Positions 52,050-62,100 of a DNA stretch of 64,000 bases are shown here, piece by piece. Both the position numbers and the translations under genes were made by a program. Source of the stretch: Mesodorylaimus sp. YZB2_4 (lineage: Eukaryota; Nematoda; Enoplea; Dorylaimida; Dorylaimidae); assembly GCA_030248295.1 (NCBI GenBank), contig JASANH010001724.1, positions 735,174 to 799,173 on the forward strand, written 5' to 3'. Each line of letters begins with the position of its first letter. The stretch's first letter is position 1. The notes beneath the pieces are model-generated. The model worked only from the letters and a program-made list of their open reading frames with translations. It ran no database searches and was not told the DNA's origin.

Positions 52050-53600
52050 GTCGATGTTCTCCCTAAACCAAGCTTCGACCGGGATGCCCAAGGAGGCCAG
52101 CCCGAGGACAGCCCAAGTTTGGTTTTCAAACTTGAGCTGTCCTCGGGCTTTGTTTGACAGAAACTCGTTTCTGTCTCATAAACTTTTCATCTTGACTTTC
52201 ACTAAGGGCAATTTGACTTCCTTGACTTCGAAGGGGCCCTTATACAAATGCGCCAATTTCGGTGACTTTCCTTTTGCTATGCCTGGGACGTACACCATAA
52301 CCAGATCACCTTGATAGATCTTGGGTACGTGTGTGTGCGTCTACAGTCGCTTTTTGCCTTTCTTGCGCCAGCAAGATATTTGTTTTGAAATGTTCCATGT
52401 TTCACTCATAAGCTCAGGCACTAAGTGATAAAATTCTTTTTTGTCCCGGTATCGATTGATTGGCGTGTTTACAAGGCTGCATCAATGGGCAATCTAGGCT
52501 TTCCGCCATACAGTAGCTTCAACGGCGATTTTCCTGCGCTTTCGTGTACGCTATATCTGTACTCAAAGAGCACAAATGGTAGAGCAATATCCCAGTCCCT
52601 TTGATGCTTTGAAACATACATGCTCAGCATGTCCAGAAGGGTCCCATTGAAACGTTCAGTCATGCCATTCGTGGCTGGGTGGTAACTAGTGGTATTTAGT
52701 TTTCTCGTGTCACACAAGCAGCAAACTTCCCGAATGACCTCAGACGAAAAGTTTGGAGCTCTGTCCGAAAGCAGTGTGGAAGGACATGAATGCCTGCACA
52801 CTATTTTTCCACCAGCAGTCTAGCCAATGTAAGCGTGCTCAAATCGCTGGTACAGAACGCTTCTACCCAATTAGTGAGTGGTTCTGTAAAAATTAGGATA
52901 TATCGAAACCCATTTTCGGTCAGGAGAGCGGGCCCAAAAAATCCATAGCGATCCTTTCAAACGGATAGGATGCGATCGGTAAGGGCGTAAGAGGAAAACG
53001 CCCCCGCTGCTGAGGTCGCTTTCGCGAGGCGCAACCTATGCAATTTTCGCAGTACTTTTTGACATCAGTGACCATGCCTGGCCAGTGAAATCGTTCCCGA
53101 AACTTTGCCAATGTTTTGGCCAAACCTAAATGGCCTCCTCCAACCAAATCGTCATGGCTACATTCCAACACCTCCTGTACTAGGGATTTAGGGAGGGCTA
53201 GCCGTGGGGTGAGCTCCTTCCCATGTTTTGGATGGTAATCAAGAACACCATCTTGAAAGGAGTACAGGTCACTCAAAACGACAGTTTGACGAATTTTCGA
53301 GTCGACCTAATCCTCATCCTTCCCCATAGGCAAGATACCCTCGGTCAGAGAGGCGAACACTGGACCTAGGTAAGGGTCTGTTTTTTGCTTCTCTGCCAAC
53401 ATAATGTTGCCTTTGATTACAGAAGGAACGTGGATCGCACAAACGGGTGCTCTGCTTAATGCATCTGCATTTTGGTTGCTTTGTCCAGGACGATAGAGAA
53501 TCTCGAGGTCAAACCCTTGGATGGCCATGCTCCATCGAGCCAAACGTTCCGTGAGACTAGTCGCGGAGAGCAGATACCGCAGGGGTTGATGGTCAGACAA
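52050..53600 (-). pseudogene. Ty3/gypsy RNase H-integrase fragment, inverted
   Basis: Read on the minus strand from 53600: RNase H end (S-D-H-Q-P-L-R-Y-L-L, then R-P-G-Q-S-N-Q-N-A-D-A-L-S-R), stop at 53309-53307, then in the same frame the integrase zinc-binding HHCC region (H-x-x-x-x-G-G-H and C-E-N-C-I-G-C, 53276-52920). A frame change follows, then the catalytic core with D-R-A-P-N-F and G-M-T-E-R-F-N-G (52801-52469), and the C-terminal block G-D-L-V-M-V-Y...H-L-Y-K-G-P-F (near 52310-52220). Stops and shifts disable it. Reverse transcriptase is missing. It lies opposite in strand to the protease and to the adjoining LTR copies. Confidence 0.8.
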
Positions 53601-53672
53601 AATTACTCATAACACTTCATAATACCTGACAATGAACTGTTGCGATTTCGACGCAGATAATCATCACGATAC
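53594..53672 (+). repeat. LTR fragment joined to RNase H
   Basis: Matches 51816-51892. The joining sequence 'cagacaaaattac' is shared by the LTR copy at 47283-47555 and by the RNase H coding region, so the breakpoint lies in microhomology. Confidence 0.65.
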
Positions 53673-53694
53673 AAGGTGCAGATAAAGTATCCGC

Positions 53695-53960
53695 GCCCAT
53701 TACCAGGACAAGCGTCTGGGCTCGTCCCTGTGATTGAGGTCGGTTTGCACCATAAACTCCCGCTCACAATGCATCCAAGGGTAAGGTAGGCGTGCTCCAA
53801 GCGGAGTGACGGAAGCAAAACGAAGAGATAGTGTCGGCTGTCGAACAGACCATGCAGATCTCATACACCATCGCCTGCGGGAGTCAGCCTCGTGTGGAGG
53901 TGCTCCTAGTGTAGACACGCAATGTGGCGCTCCTGTGTGTGCTGGTCCCCGCACATACTT
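53695..53960 (-). repeat. Composite SINE fragment
   Basis: Contains 'ctgggctcgtccctgtgattgaggtcggtttgcaccataaactc' in outline and 'acgaagagatagtgtcggctgtcgaacag', related to blocks at 37078-37125 and 37205-37255 and to the minus-strand copy at 56745-57020. Orientation is uncertain because both outer blocks are rearranged. Confidence 0.45.
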
Positions 53961-53964
53961 GCTT

Positions 53965-55100
53965 GTAAAGTTTGACCGCTAGCTGGCTAAACTGTAGGCG
54001 AAACGGGCTTGAGCCTGGAGAATAAAAAATATCTGGGCATAATTATTATTATATGCGCCATCAACCTGTACGGATCAGTGCGTGTTGATAATTGGCCAGG
54101 ATATCCTTGACTGGTCCTCCCGCTGGCACTTCTAACTTAGGAGAGTATCTGGTGAAACGAGGATGTTTCGAAGAAGATCTTTAGTTCTGTTAATAAGAAG
54201 CGTAAAATTAGATCGAGTCCGCCATGCAGGGAGGAGTTCCCATCGATCGAAAAGCTCCCTGGAAATTAGCTTGCACCTTACAAATAACAAACTTTTGAGG
54301 AATGCAAAAAAGAGTCAAAAACTTCAAACCAAAAGCTATCTCTAATAAACCAAGTTTCTTCTCAAATCTTTTCCACCAGAATTTTCAACGACTGATGTGA
54401 AAGCTGGATGCTGTCCTCTGCGGCGACCGTCGTAAATTGTTCCAAGACCTATTCCATAGCATCCCTGTCAGAATCTTCGAAATAAACTAAAACCTGCCTC
54501 AGCTATACTTCGACTGTTGCATCTGGAAAGTGCACTTAAACCAAGCACGACAAAGCGCACAAAACCAAGAAAACACGCTTGATCTTTGGCCCTGGAATGA
54601 TGGTGTTTGTCCAGCTTTCCTGTCAGATCGACAGAGTTTTTAAACCGATTTTTTCTCTCTCCCAAAAATACAATAAAGCATCCAGACTGAGAAGACCAAG
54701 CAGCGAAGAAAGGGAAGCTGGAGAAGCAAACAGGCCAGTTATGTGATCCCGGATATGTCATATCAATTCACTTTCGGGAGGCTGTTTTTTTGTTTCTTTT
54801 TTTTTGAAGACCTGGAGAAAACGTTAACACCAAGAACGCGGTTTTTGTGAGCATAATATGAGCTCAAAGAACTAAGTAAAATTAAAAATACCCCCGTAAA
54901 TACCAAGTCATAAACCGAAAATAGCTAGATACTGAAAATGTAAAACCTCAAAATGATGAGCATTTTGGTCCAGTAATGCATGTTTATGAGTCAGAAAGGG
55001 CGCAAAGCGCAAAATTGATATGGCTGTCTTCATCACATCCGCCACTTTTGACAAGATGAGTTTGTGAGCATACAGCACTGACCTCTGCGTCGAAGTTGCT
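53965..55100. other. No gene supported
   Basis: AT-rich. A minus-strand frame at 54468-54761 has no recognisable domain. No repeats matched. Confidence 0.4.
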
Positions 55101-55112
55101 GACCAAACCCGT

Positions 55113-55194
55113 CTTTTTTTGTTTATATTTTAAGATATCTAAGTTTTCTGAAACCATATTTTCACAATGACCGGGGTCTGGCCATTGTTACTCT
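55113..55194 (+). repeat. 82-bp direct duplication, copy 1
   Basis: Differs from 55610-55691 at six of 82 positions. It is directly followed by a TATATATATTTAAA stretch. Confidence 0.85.
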
Positions 55195-55609
55195 ATATAT
55201 ATTTAAAAATTATATCCACTGCTCCACGATTGCGCAACACCAGCTGCTTGGTGTGCCATAGAGCCGAAATCATTTTAGTGTAGTGAACCAAACCTAAATT
55301 TTGGTTCTAGCTCTTTCATTTACTGAACCGAACTGATCCGCCCATGACAGCAGATGCCTACGTTTCGCGTCGTTCTCTTCATGGTACCAGTTTTCACCTA
55401 CTTAGAACCAACTGCCATTTCGGAAGGTACCTCCTGGTCAGGGCTGCTGGCACAAGAATTGTGGAATCACCTAAAAACCATGTCAACAACGGCGGGCCTC
55501 CATGACGCATTAATCCCTATTACCCGATCACAGCCGACTCGACCATGAACCTGCATAGTCATATCTAGAAAAATTTAAAATTAAATGGCCTCTAGCACAT
55601 CCATTTTTC

Positions 55610-55691
55610 CTTTTTTTGTTTACATTTTCAGATATCCAAGTTTTCTGGAACCAAATTTTCACAATGACTGGGGTCTGGCCATTGTTACTCT
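55610..55691 (+). repeat. 82-bp direct duplication, copy 2 (upstream of the peptide gene)
   Basis: Second copy, ending 40 nt before the TATA box of the peptide gene at 55806. It may be a duplicated promoter-proximal element. Confidence 0.85.
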
Positions 55692-55730
55692 GGAAGGACG
55701 GCTGGACAAACTGGGCATTGTTGGAGGGGC

Positions 55731-55738
55731 TATATAAG
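55731..55738 (+). promoter_or_regulatory. TATA box of the small-peptide gene
   Basis: TATATAAG lies 68 nt upstream of the ATG at 55806, leaving a predicted leader of about 45 nt. Confidence 0.6.
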
Positions 55739-55805
55739 CAGGGTGAACCTGGAGATGCCAGACTGCCTGACGCACACTTGATCAATTCGTGGACACTGAG
55801 CAAAG

Positions 55806-56012
55806 ATGAAGCCCGTCTTCTGGTCGATTTTGGTTCTCTTCTCCGTCCTGGCCCTGCTCGGGCACAGTTTGCCAGCGGCCAATCCTGAGGGCGAGCAGAT
55901 TGATGCTGCCGAGTTGGAGAAACTACGAGAGGCCGATCCACGCTTGTTTGGTTTCCTCGCAGCTCTTATCCCAGCTGCCATATCCGCAGTGCAGGGCATT
56001 GTGAACGGTTAG
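55806..56012 (+). CDS. Small secreted peptide precursor (antimicrobial/venom-peptide-like)
   Basis: A 68-codon gene. Residues 1-24 are a textbook signal peptide (MKPVF, then a Leu/Val-rich core, then S-L-P-A). Residues about 25-46 are an acidic propeptide (E-G-E-Q-I-D, E-L-E-K-L-R-E-A-D-P-R) ending in Arg. Residues 47-68 are a short hydrophobic, helix-prone segment (L-F-G-F-L-A-A-L-I-P...V-N-G). The final Gly directly before the stop could supply a C-terminal amide. This signal-acidic pro-short hydrophobic helix layout is that of many linear membrane-active peptides; the mature part is almost uncharged, which is unusual for antimicrobial peptides. TATA box at 55731 and AATAAA at 56195-56200 frame a complete transcription unit. 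Function is inferred from architecture only. Confidence 0.65.
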   Translation: MKPVFWSILVLFSVLALLGHSLPAANPEGEQIDAAELEKLREADPRLFGFLAALIPAAISAVQGIVNG

Positions 56013-56194
56013 TCTATCAGGAGAAGAAGCCGATGCCAGGTGACTGAAAAGTAGCAGTTTTAAGCTAACCTTGTATTATAGTTTTTGGTATTTTAGAGGA
56101 CGGAACTCAAAGAAGCATGCGAGTCGTTTGTGATGTCAGAACTGTTCCTCGGCTTTTAAAATGTGGATGTTAGGCATGCGGGAGATTTGATAAA

Positions 56195-56200
56195 AATAAA
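56195..56200 (+). terminator. Poly(A) signal of the small-peptide gene
   Basis: AATAAA 183 nt after the stop codon, on the same strand. Confidence 0.5.
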
Positions 56201-56204
56201 GGAA

Positions 56205-56740
56205 CGTTAAGCGGAAGTAATGTAGGCAATGAAATCCGAACTCCACTACCAGACACAATCTGGTGGTCAGATACTGTCATGCAATCAAACAGAAGGAAGG
56301 AGGGCACTCGAATTTAAATTAAAATCATATCATGGCCGGACCGGATCTGATCGTATCATGTGAGGTATATGTAGCTTTTTTAAAAATCAATAACTCAACA
56401 ACTTTTTTCGAAAGGTTGCTCCTTATTAAGACAGACTTTCTCTAAGGCCGACCCGGGGGTTGCAAAGGGAAATTTTTTGACCCCCCTTTTTATGCGTGAA
56501 TAAGGTGCACCCATGAGTGGTTATAGTGATGCACCAATGCTTTTTTGAGCACACTCGATTTTAACGGGGCTATCCCAAAAAACGCTTTTTTGAATGTGCT
56601 TTGGCAACATCGGCCATAAATCACTGATCTTTTAGTCTTTCGTGATCAATGACACATCAGAGTGTTCGCAAACGGCCAAGGAATCGAATGCTTGTCGTGA
56701 AAAGTGTCTATCTTCTACCTGTATCGAGATATTGGGCGCC
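56205..56740. other. No gene seen
   Basis: Includes 'catggccggaccggatctgatcgtatcatgtg' near 56330-56365, recalling the GATCCGATC end of R1, with the 'gcatcc/attaagac' context blurred. No coding frame recognised. Confidence 0.4.
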
Positions 56741-56744
56741 AAAG

Positions 56745-57020
56745 TCGGAGTACGATGGCGGGCGTGCTGTGAACCCCCCCCCCCCCCGGATGCTCGACGG
56801 CTGAGACTGTCTCCTCGTTTTGCTTCCGCCTCTCTACTCGAGGCACCTATGGGTTACCGGGTGTGCCACCCATGGCCTGGCATGTAATGTCAGCGAGGGT
56901 TTAGGGTTCGCATACCGACCTCCGTGACCGGGAATCGAACCCGGGACGAGTCCATCCACTCGCTCCCAAGCAATACGGAGAGACGAATGCTAAATCGCTG
57001 CAGCACAGCGACCGCAGGTA
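56745..57020 (-). repeat. Composite tRNA-derived SINE, minus-strand copy
   Basis: Reading leftwards from 57010: tRNA-like head with box A-type GATTTAGCATTCGTC and box B GGGTTCGATTCCCGG (near 56945-56930). The body block with CATGCCAGGCCATGGGTGGCACACCC follows (56885-56860), then 'ggcggaagcaaaacgaggagacagtctcagccgtcgagc'. It aligns collinearly with 37050-37250. Confidence 0.7.
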
Positions 57021-57024
57021 TTCG

Positions 57025-57760
57025 ATTGGATATTTATCAGAAAATGAAAATGAAATTATTTATTAACAATGAAAATGCTCGAGGTTGAAGTCATCAATAT
57101 TTTTCATTTGTGGTGTAGGAATAAGGCATATAGAAGTAACCCGTACATATCCTCTGTCCGTTTGCCAGGTAACTCCACTCTGTCACGACTGGCTCCTCCA
57201 AAATGACCATAAAGCATTGCTTTGAAGACTGGACTGTAATCAGCTAATTTATCGCGCGGAATGTGCTGTAGAACTTATAGATTTGACAAATTCTGGTGGC
57301 TATCCAAATGACTTAAATCGTTTGACTGGCCTGACAGTGCGCCCATCGTACCAGGAACTACGATTGGTAAAAATACTCGATCTTAATGCGTATGCGTTAA
57401 CGCGCAGTCTCTTGAATGCGTTTGCGTATCGCGTATTTTTTTACAGTCGGTTTCTAGTCCAACACTGTAACTATTTAGTTATGTATCCTTAACTAAAATT
57501 ATCTGCAGCCGCAGCATCCGCAGCACTTTGACATGGCAGTAGATGTGGCTGCCTTCTGATCAGCTAAACATCCAAGGGAGAAATCTCTGTTGGCTTCGGT
57601 CATGTGTGTTTTCCAAGTACTCCCAGCCCCAGTTGATGCCCCCAGTTGCCGTGAAGTTCCAGTAGTTGTTGAACTAGTTTTCCCAGTACTGACAGAAGAT
57701 GTCAAAACCAGAGGATCCTTTACGGCGCACAACAAAGAACGACGATGTCTCAACAGTCCT
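57025..57760. other. No gene supported
   Basis: Short frames only; a TGCGTATGCGTTAACGCG... stretch at 57385-57430 has a small CGTATGCG/TGCGTATCGCG symmetry. Nothing else recognised. Confidence 0.4.
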
Positions 57761-57765
57761 ACTGT

Positions 57766-57950
57766 AGATCTTACCCACAGACAAATCCGCAGACAAACCA
57801 AGTACCTGCCCCGGAGTCAAATCCTAGACTCTTCCACTATGAACCAAAGGAGACGGCGACCGCAGAGGCCCTTTGAGAGTATGCTAATCGAAGTTCCTGG
57901 CTGGCGCATGCCCTGCCCACAGTTCTGCCAACGGGCTGGACAACACAAGG
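57766..57950 (+). repeat. Dispersed repeat R3, plus copy
   Basis: Begins 'agatcttacccacagacaaat' and runs through 'aaaccaagtacctgcccc' and 'gagtcaaatcctagac' to 'gaccgcagaggccctttgagagta'. Its reverse complement lies at 63262-63436 with about 80% matching. The copies are 5.3 kb apart in opposite orientation. Proline/Arg-rich frames over it are not called. Confidence 0.7.
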
Positions 57951-58079
57951 GGTGGCTTTCCACAAATTCAGAACAACAGATGGAAACTAATCGAGTGAAA
58001 ACAAGCGAGGGAGAGCCCCGATCTCTCCCGGCTGTCTGCTCTTATACCGCCCTGGCTCCTCCTTACTAGCCAACTACTC

Positions 58080-59050
58080 GAGCCACATCCCCAAGAATTC
58101 CAGGCGCCCCCCAAGCTGCAACGGTCACAACAACCTCCCAGTCTAGCTTTAAGAAGCTTACAGGGGAGCGGTCAATGACATTCTGTGGAAACACAAGTCA
58201 CTGACTGACCGACTGTGTGAAAACCATATCTCTTTTATGAGCAGATACTTCTTATTAGCATTCCTCATACTATGCGTAGGCTCATTTGAGAAGGGTCTTG
58301 ATTGCGCAATCTTAAGCACTTTTGACGAGTGAGTCAGTTCGCTGATTTGAGCGTAACTCCACTACCCTCGGTTTTCTAACGCACTGCCTCATTTGTGAGT
58401 TTGAGTGACGCTAGACTGAATGGTTATGGCAACCAAGCTCACAATTAGTTAGCCATTTGGGTGCATTGGCCCTATCTATCGCCGCTTTTGGTGAAAAGGA
58501 ACTCTCAATAATTAGTAATAAGCTCCGCACCACACACACGCACCTACACCAAGGCACGACCACCAATGATGGATTTGCTGCTTTATTATTCTTACTGTAG
58601 AGGTATTGACTAACCTGGACTGGTTCTCGATTTGCATTGATACTAACCTACTGCTTTGTGCCTGTTTGTGTGTGTGCCTTTGGTGGCCCTCTCATAATCA
58701 GTCGGGAGTCGGGCCGCCCGCCTTAGTGAATGGCTGCTCTCGTATCGCGTCCTGGGTCGCCCCTCTATCGCGTGGCAGGGCGGCCAGTTCACACCACAAG
58801 TAGTAAATTGATGCTATATAGTACCCGTGCGTATAAGTGGTTCACTATGTGTCTCATATTCCTACAACACAGGGCACTCACGGTAATGTGCCATTCATGA
58901 GAATCAGTTCGTAAATCATCTTTGTGGCACAATCCCAACTAGAACACCTGAGAAAGAAAACATACAAATAATTGTTAGTTCGCGCCAAAAGTACAAATTG
59001 CTTGTGTACCTGCGTACGTTGTCTGCTAAAACGCGGGAGTCAGTGAATTT
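58080..59050. other. No gene supported
   Basis: Upstream region of the 59-kb gene. GC-rich inverted words 'gggccgcccgcc' / 'ggcagggcggcc' at about 58710 and 58780. No coding sequence recognised. Confidence 0.4.
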
Positions 59051-59108
59051 TATTTATCATTGCGAAATAGTGTTGCCCGTTCGAAAATACTTACAGTATA
59101 TCCGGTGT

Positions 59109-59122
59109 TTTCGCTTTCGCAG
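59109..59122 (+). promoter_or_regulatory. Trans-splice-like 3' acceptor before the ATG
   Basis: 'ttttcgctttcgcag' ends at 59122, ten nucleotides before the ATG at 59132. A pyrimidine-rich CAG acceptor at this distance, with no upstream coding exon, is what a spliced-leader addition site looks like in nematodes. Inferred. Confidence 0.45.
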
Positions 59123-59131
59123 TCCTCCTCT

Positions 59132-62100
59132 ATGGCATCGAAAGATTTAATTAATCGAAATTCGCTCCAAGATCGAGCTCGGTTCGACGCGTGGTCTTCT
59201 TTACTCAAAGTCGGGGTGGATCCCAACGACGCTATGGCCAAAACTGGAACTAATGATATCGAATCGACAATTTCTCAATCAGAATATTCCATTCCGAAAA
59301 CAAACCTTCAGAATCCCGTGGTGGTTTCGGAATCTAGCCAAGATACTCCTGACGATCCGAACAAAGCGTCGGTTGACGAAATGATTCGAAAGTTAATCGA
59401 TGAAGCTTGCGAAATGGGAACGGAAAGTTCAAAGGGTTCGGGTGATCAGGTCAAAGAAGAATTCGATAATGGAAACAAATCGGTGCCCGAAGATGCCGTT
59501 TCAGATGCCTTGAACAGGTCGATCGGTATCGGAACGGGTGATCAGTTTAAGAAAGTCGTTTTTAATAAAAAAGGCGCAAAAGCCGCGATGAAATCGAAAG
59601 CGCTGAATGAAGAGCAAATTGTGGCGATGATCGAGAATGGAATGGAGCAAGACGCTCTCGAAAGTTTGATCGATTGGTTGTTGACCGAAGCTGAACACTG
59701 CGGTCATATGTTTTTGATGACAAACGGAATAGCAATCGTCGATGAAAATGGAAAATTAGAGGACAAGTTTTTGTGGAGTAAGAATTTTTTTATAACTTAT
59801 GATTGGAGCTCTGATTAAAAAATCGTGTTTTAGGCAGCCCAGATCACGAGTCCTTGTTCGAGTCAAGAAATCCGTTGCAAGCAGCCATGGAACGTCTTAC
59901 TGTTGTTTTAAAGTCATTGCGAATTTTGAATCGTAAATTCTTATTAAAACCGAATCCAGTTTGGTTGCAGCGCTACGTAAATATTCTCACTATGGTCGCT
60001 TCAGCTGGCAGCGAGACGACGAAGGTCGATTCAGATTTGCTAGTCGTCGATTCGGATACACTGCCCCATCCATGCATCAATGTGAAATCATTTCACGACG
60101 TGATAGCCGACGATTGTGGCACTCAAGATTTGTACGTCATGAAAAATGGATTGCCCGGTTATGTAGAAGCTATGGAACGCTTGGTGAAAAATTCAACTGG
60201 TGGTCTTCATTGGAATTTGAGCATTCTTGGCGCTTTGAACGAAGCTAGTGGCTTGATGTGCGATTTTGAACAGGTCAGTAGTGTGTTTTGATTGTACAAC
60301 AGGGCTCATCTCATCTCGGTTAGACAACATGGGAAACCTGGGATAGCAAGGTGATCCTCAAAATGCCTGGAAAACAGAGGGCGGGAAAATCAGGAAGAGT
60401 AAAAATTTGGGTGCCAAAATCAGATCAGCACAGGATTCGGCAAAATCAAGGGCGATCACGGTCACTTATTTCAGAAGGCTGTATCAGAAACTGGCAGCTC
60501 TATGCCGGCAGGAACCTTCTCCTTTCCAGTCTCACCCTCCCTGTCCGAGATCCAGTCTGAAATTCCTGGCTCGCCCTAGGGCAGACTATTGCTGGCCAGG
60601 CGATGGCTCAACCAAATTAACTACCCCACGCAGTCCACGGACACCTCGTGCTGTAGTTTACTGCCACCACACCACAAGGGCCGTGTAGACTCACGATTCG
60701 GGGAGCAGCCGCACATGTCGGCCATAAAAGGGGTTCTGATGGACCTGAGCCTGAACCAGGAGCCGGTCCGGCCCAGGAACTCAAGACCGGTCCTATATCG
60801 ATGCCTGCAAACCATGCCGGACATTCGACCTCGATCTGGTGGCGGCCCTGACTGGGGTTTACCAATTCCCTGAACCAGTGCACCGACAGGCCAGAGGTGA
60901 TAGTCCATGCCCATTACACATCCCCTCCCCACTCCTGACTGTGGATGTCCTTTATCAATGAGAGAGAATACATTATGCTACAAAATGAGCAGCTGCAATA
61001 CACCGTTGCGTCAGGTGGATCAGGCTGGGTCGATCCGGGCCTTGGGTCGGGGCGGATCAGTTTACTGGCCTAACCCCAGGTCTATCGTTGCTGGTTTTGA
61101 ATCACCTGCCTTTTCTGGGTCCCTGACGGAAATCTCTTAATCAGTTGAGGTTGGGTCCGCTAGTGCACGGGCAGTGTGAAAAAATCAGGGAAGCAATCAA
61201 ATTTCTGTCTGGGAAATCAGGAAAAATCATTTTCCGCTCCTTGTATGAGCCCTGTGTAGTAGCGTTCGTTCGGGATCACTTTTTTCGGGATCGGGATCGG
61301 GACTCACTCAATCCCGGCCGGGATCGGGATTTTTGGAGTGTTATTTATTCACTTTTTATTCGATGTAGGTAACCTACAACCCGCCCCAAGTAGCCAGCAA
61401 ATATAGAGCTGAAATTTTTTGCGCAGTATTCATCATGGCATTCAAAATCATGCAAGCAAAAAGACCTAGAATTAGTCACCAATCAGCAAACAAATCCCTC
61501 ACTTCCTCTTCCTAATCATCCATTAAAGTTTTTCCAGCTTACCCTTCGGGAAAACTCCTTTCCCGATTTCTTCCTCTCCCCTTCCCCTGCTTCACACATT
61601 TCCACAACATTCAATCCCGACCATTTTTTATCGGGATTGGGTTCGGGAGGGGCGATCCCGACTGGGATCGGGATCGGCACCCCGAGCGAACGCTGCTGTG
61701 TAGCAGTCTCTACGACATTGGCGTATCTAGTTTCTAAAACACGATTTTAACCCCAAGCTTTTTGGTGATAATCTATTGTGAATGACGCCTTTTTTCTAGT
61801 CCCGATTTTATGAGATCTTTTTTTTCTAGGTGCGCAGTATGATTGATAAACTGCCGGCGGCTAAAGCAATCACGGATATTCGTGTGGGAAATTCATATTT
61901 CGCTTTATTTCACAGCGCCTTCAACAACTTGAGTACGTTTGCATTTTTGTGTGTAATTCTACAGGATAGAGTAGATGAGATGTTGGCCAACCAGGCGACT
62001 CGGGACTGACTTGCCGAAATGTAAGTCCATATCGGCTACATTTATTGTATAACCGGTTAATTTTGGTGGGTGACCAAATTAGCCAGTCTGATTTCTTTTG

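Noticed and set aside
52054-52314. Plus-strand frame of 86 codons
   Set aside because: The opposite strand encodes the C-terminal part of a retroelement integrase, so the plus frame is a shadow.
57590-58069. A 159-codon Pro/Arg-rich gene
   Set aside because: Most of it is the dispersed repeat R3, which recurs inverted at 63262-63436 without an equivalent frame.
60351-60932. Protein-coding gene in the GC-rich block
   Set aside because: Several frames are open on both strands, no domain is recognised, and the block lies inside an intron of the 59-kb gene.
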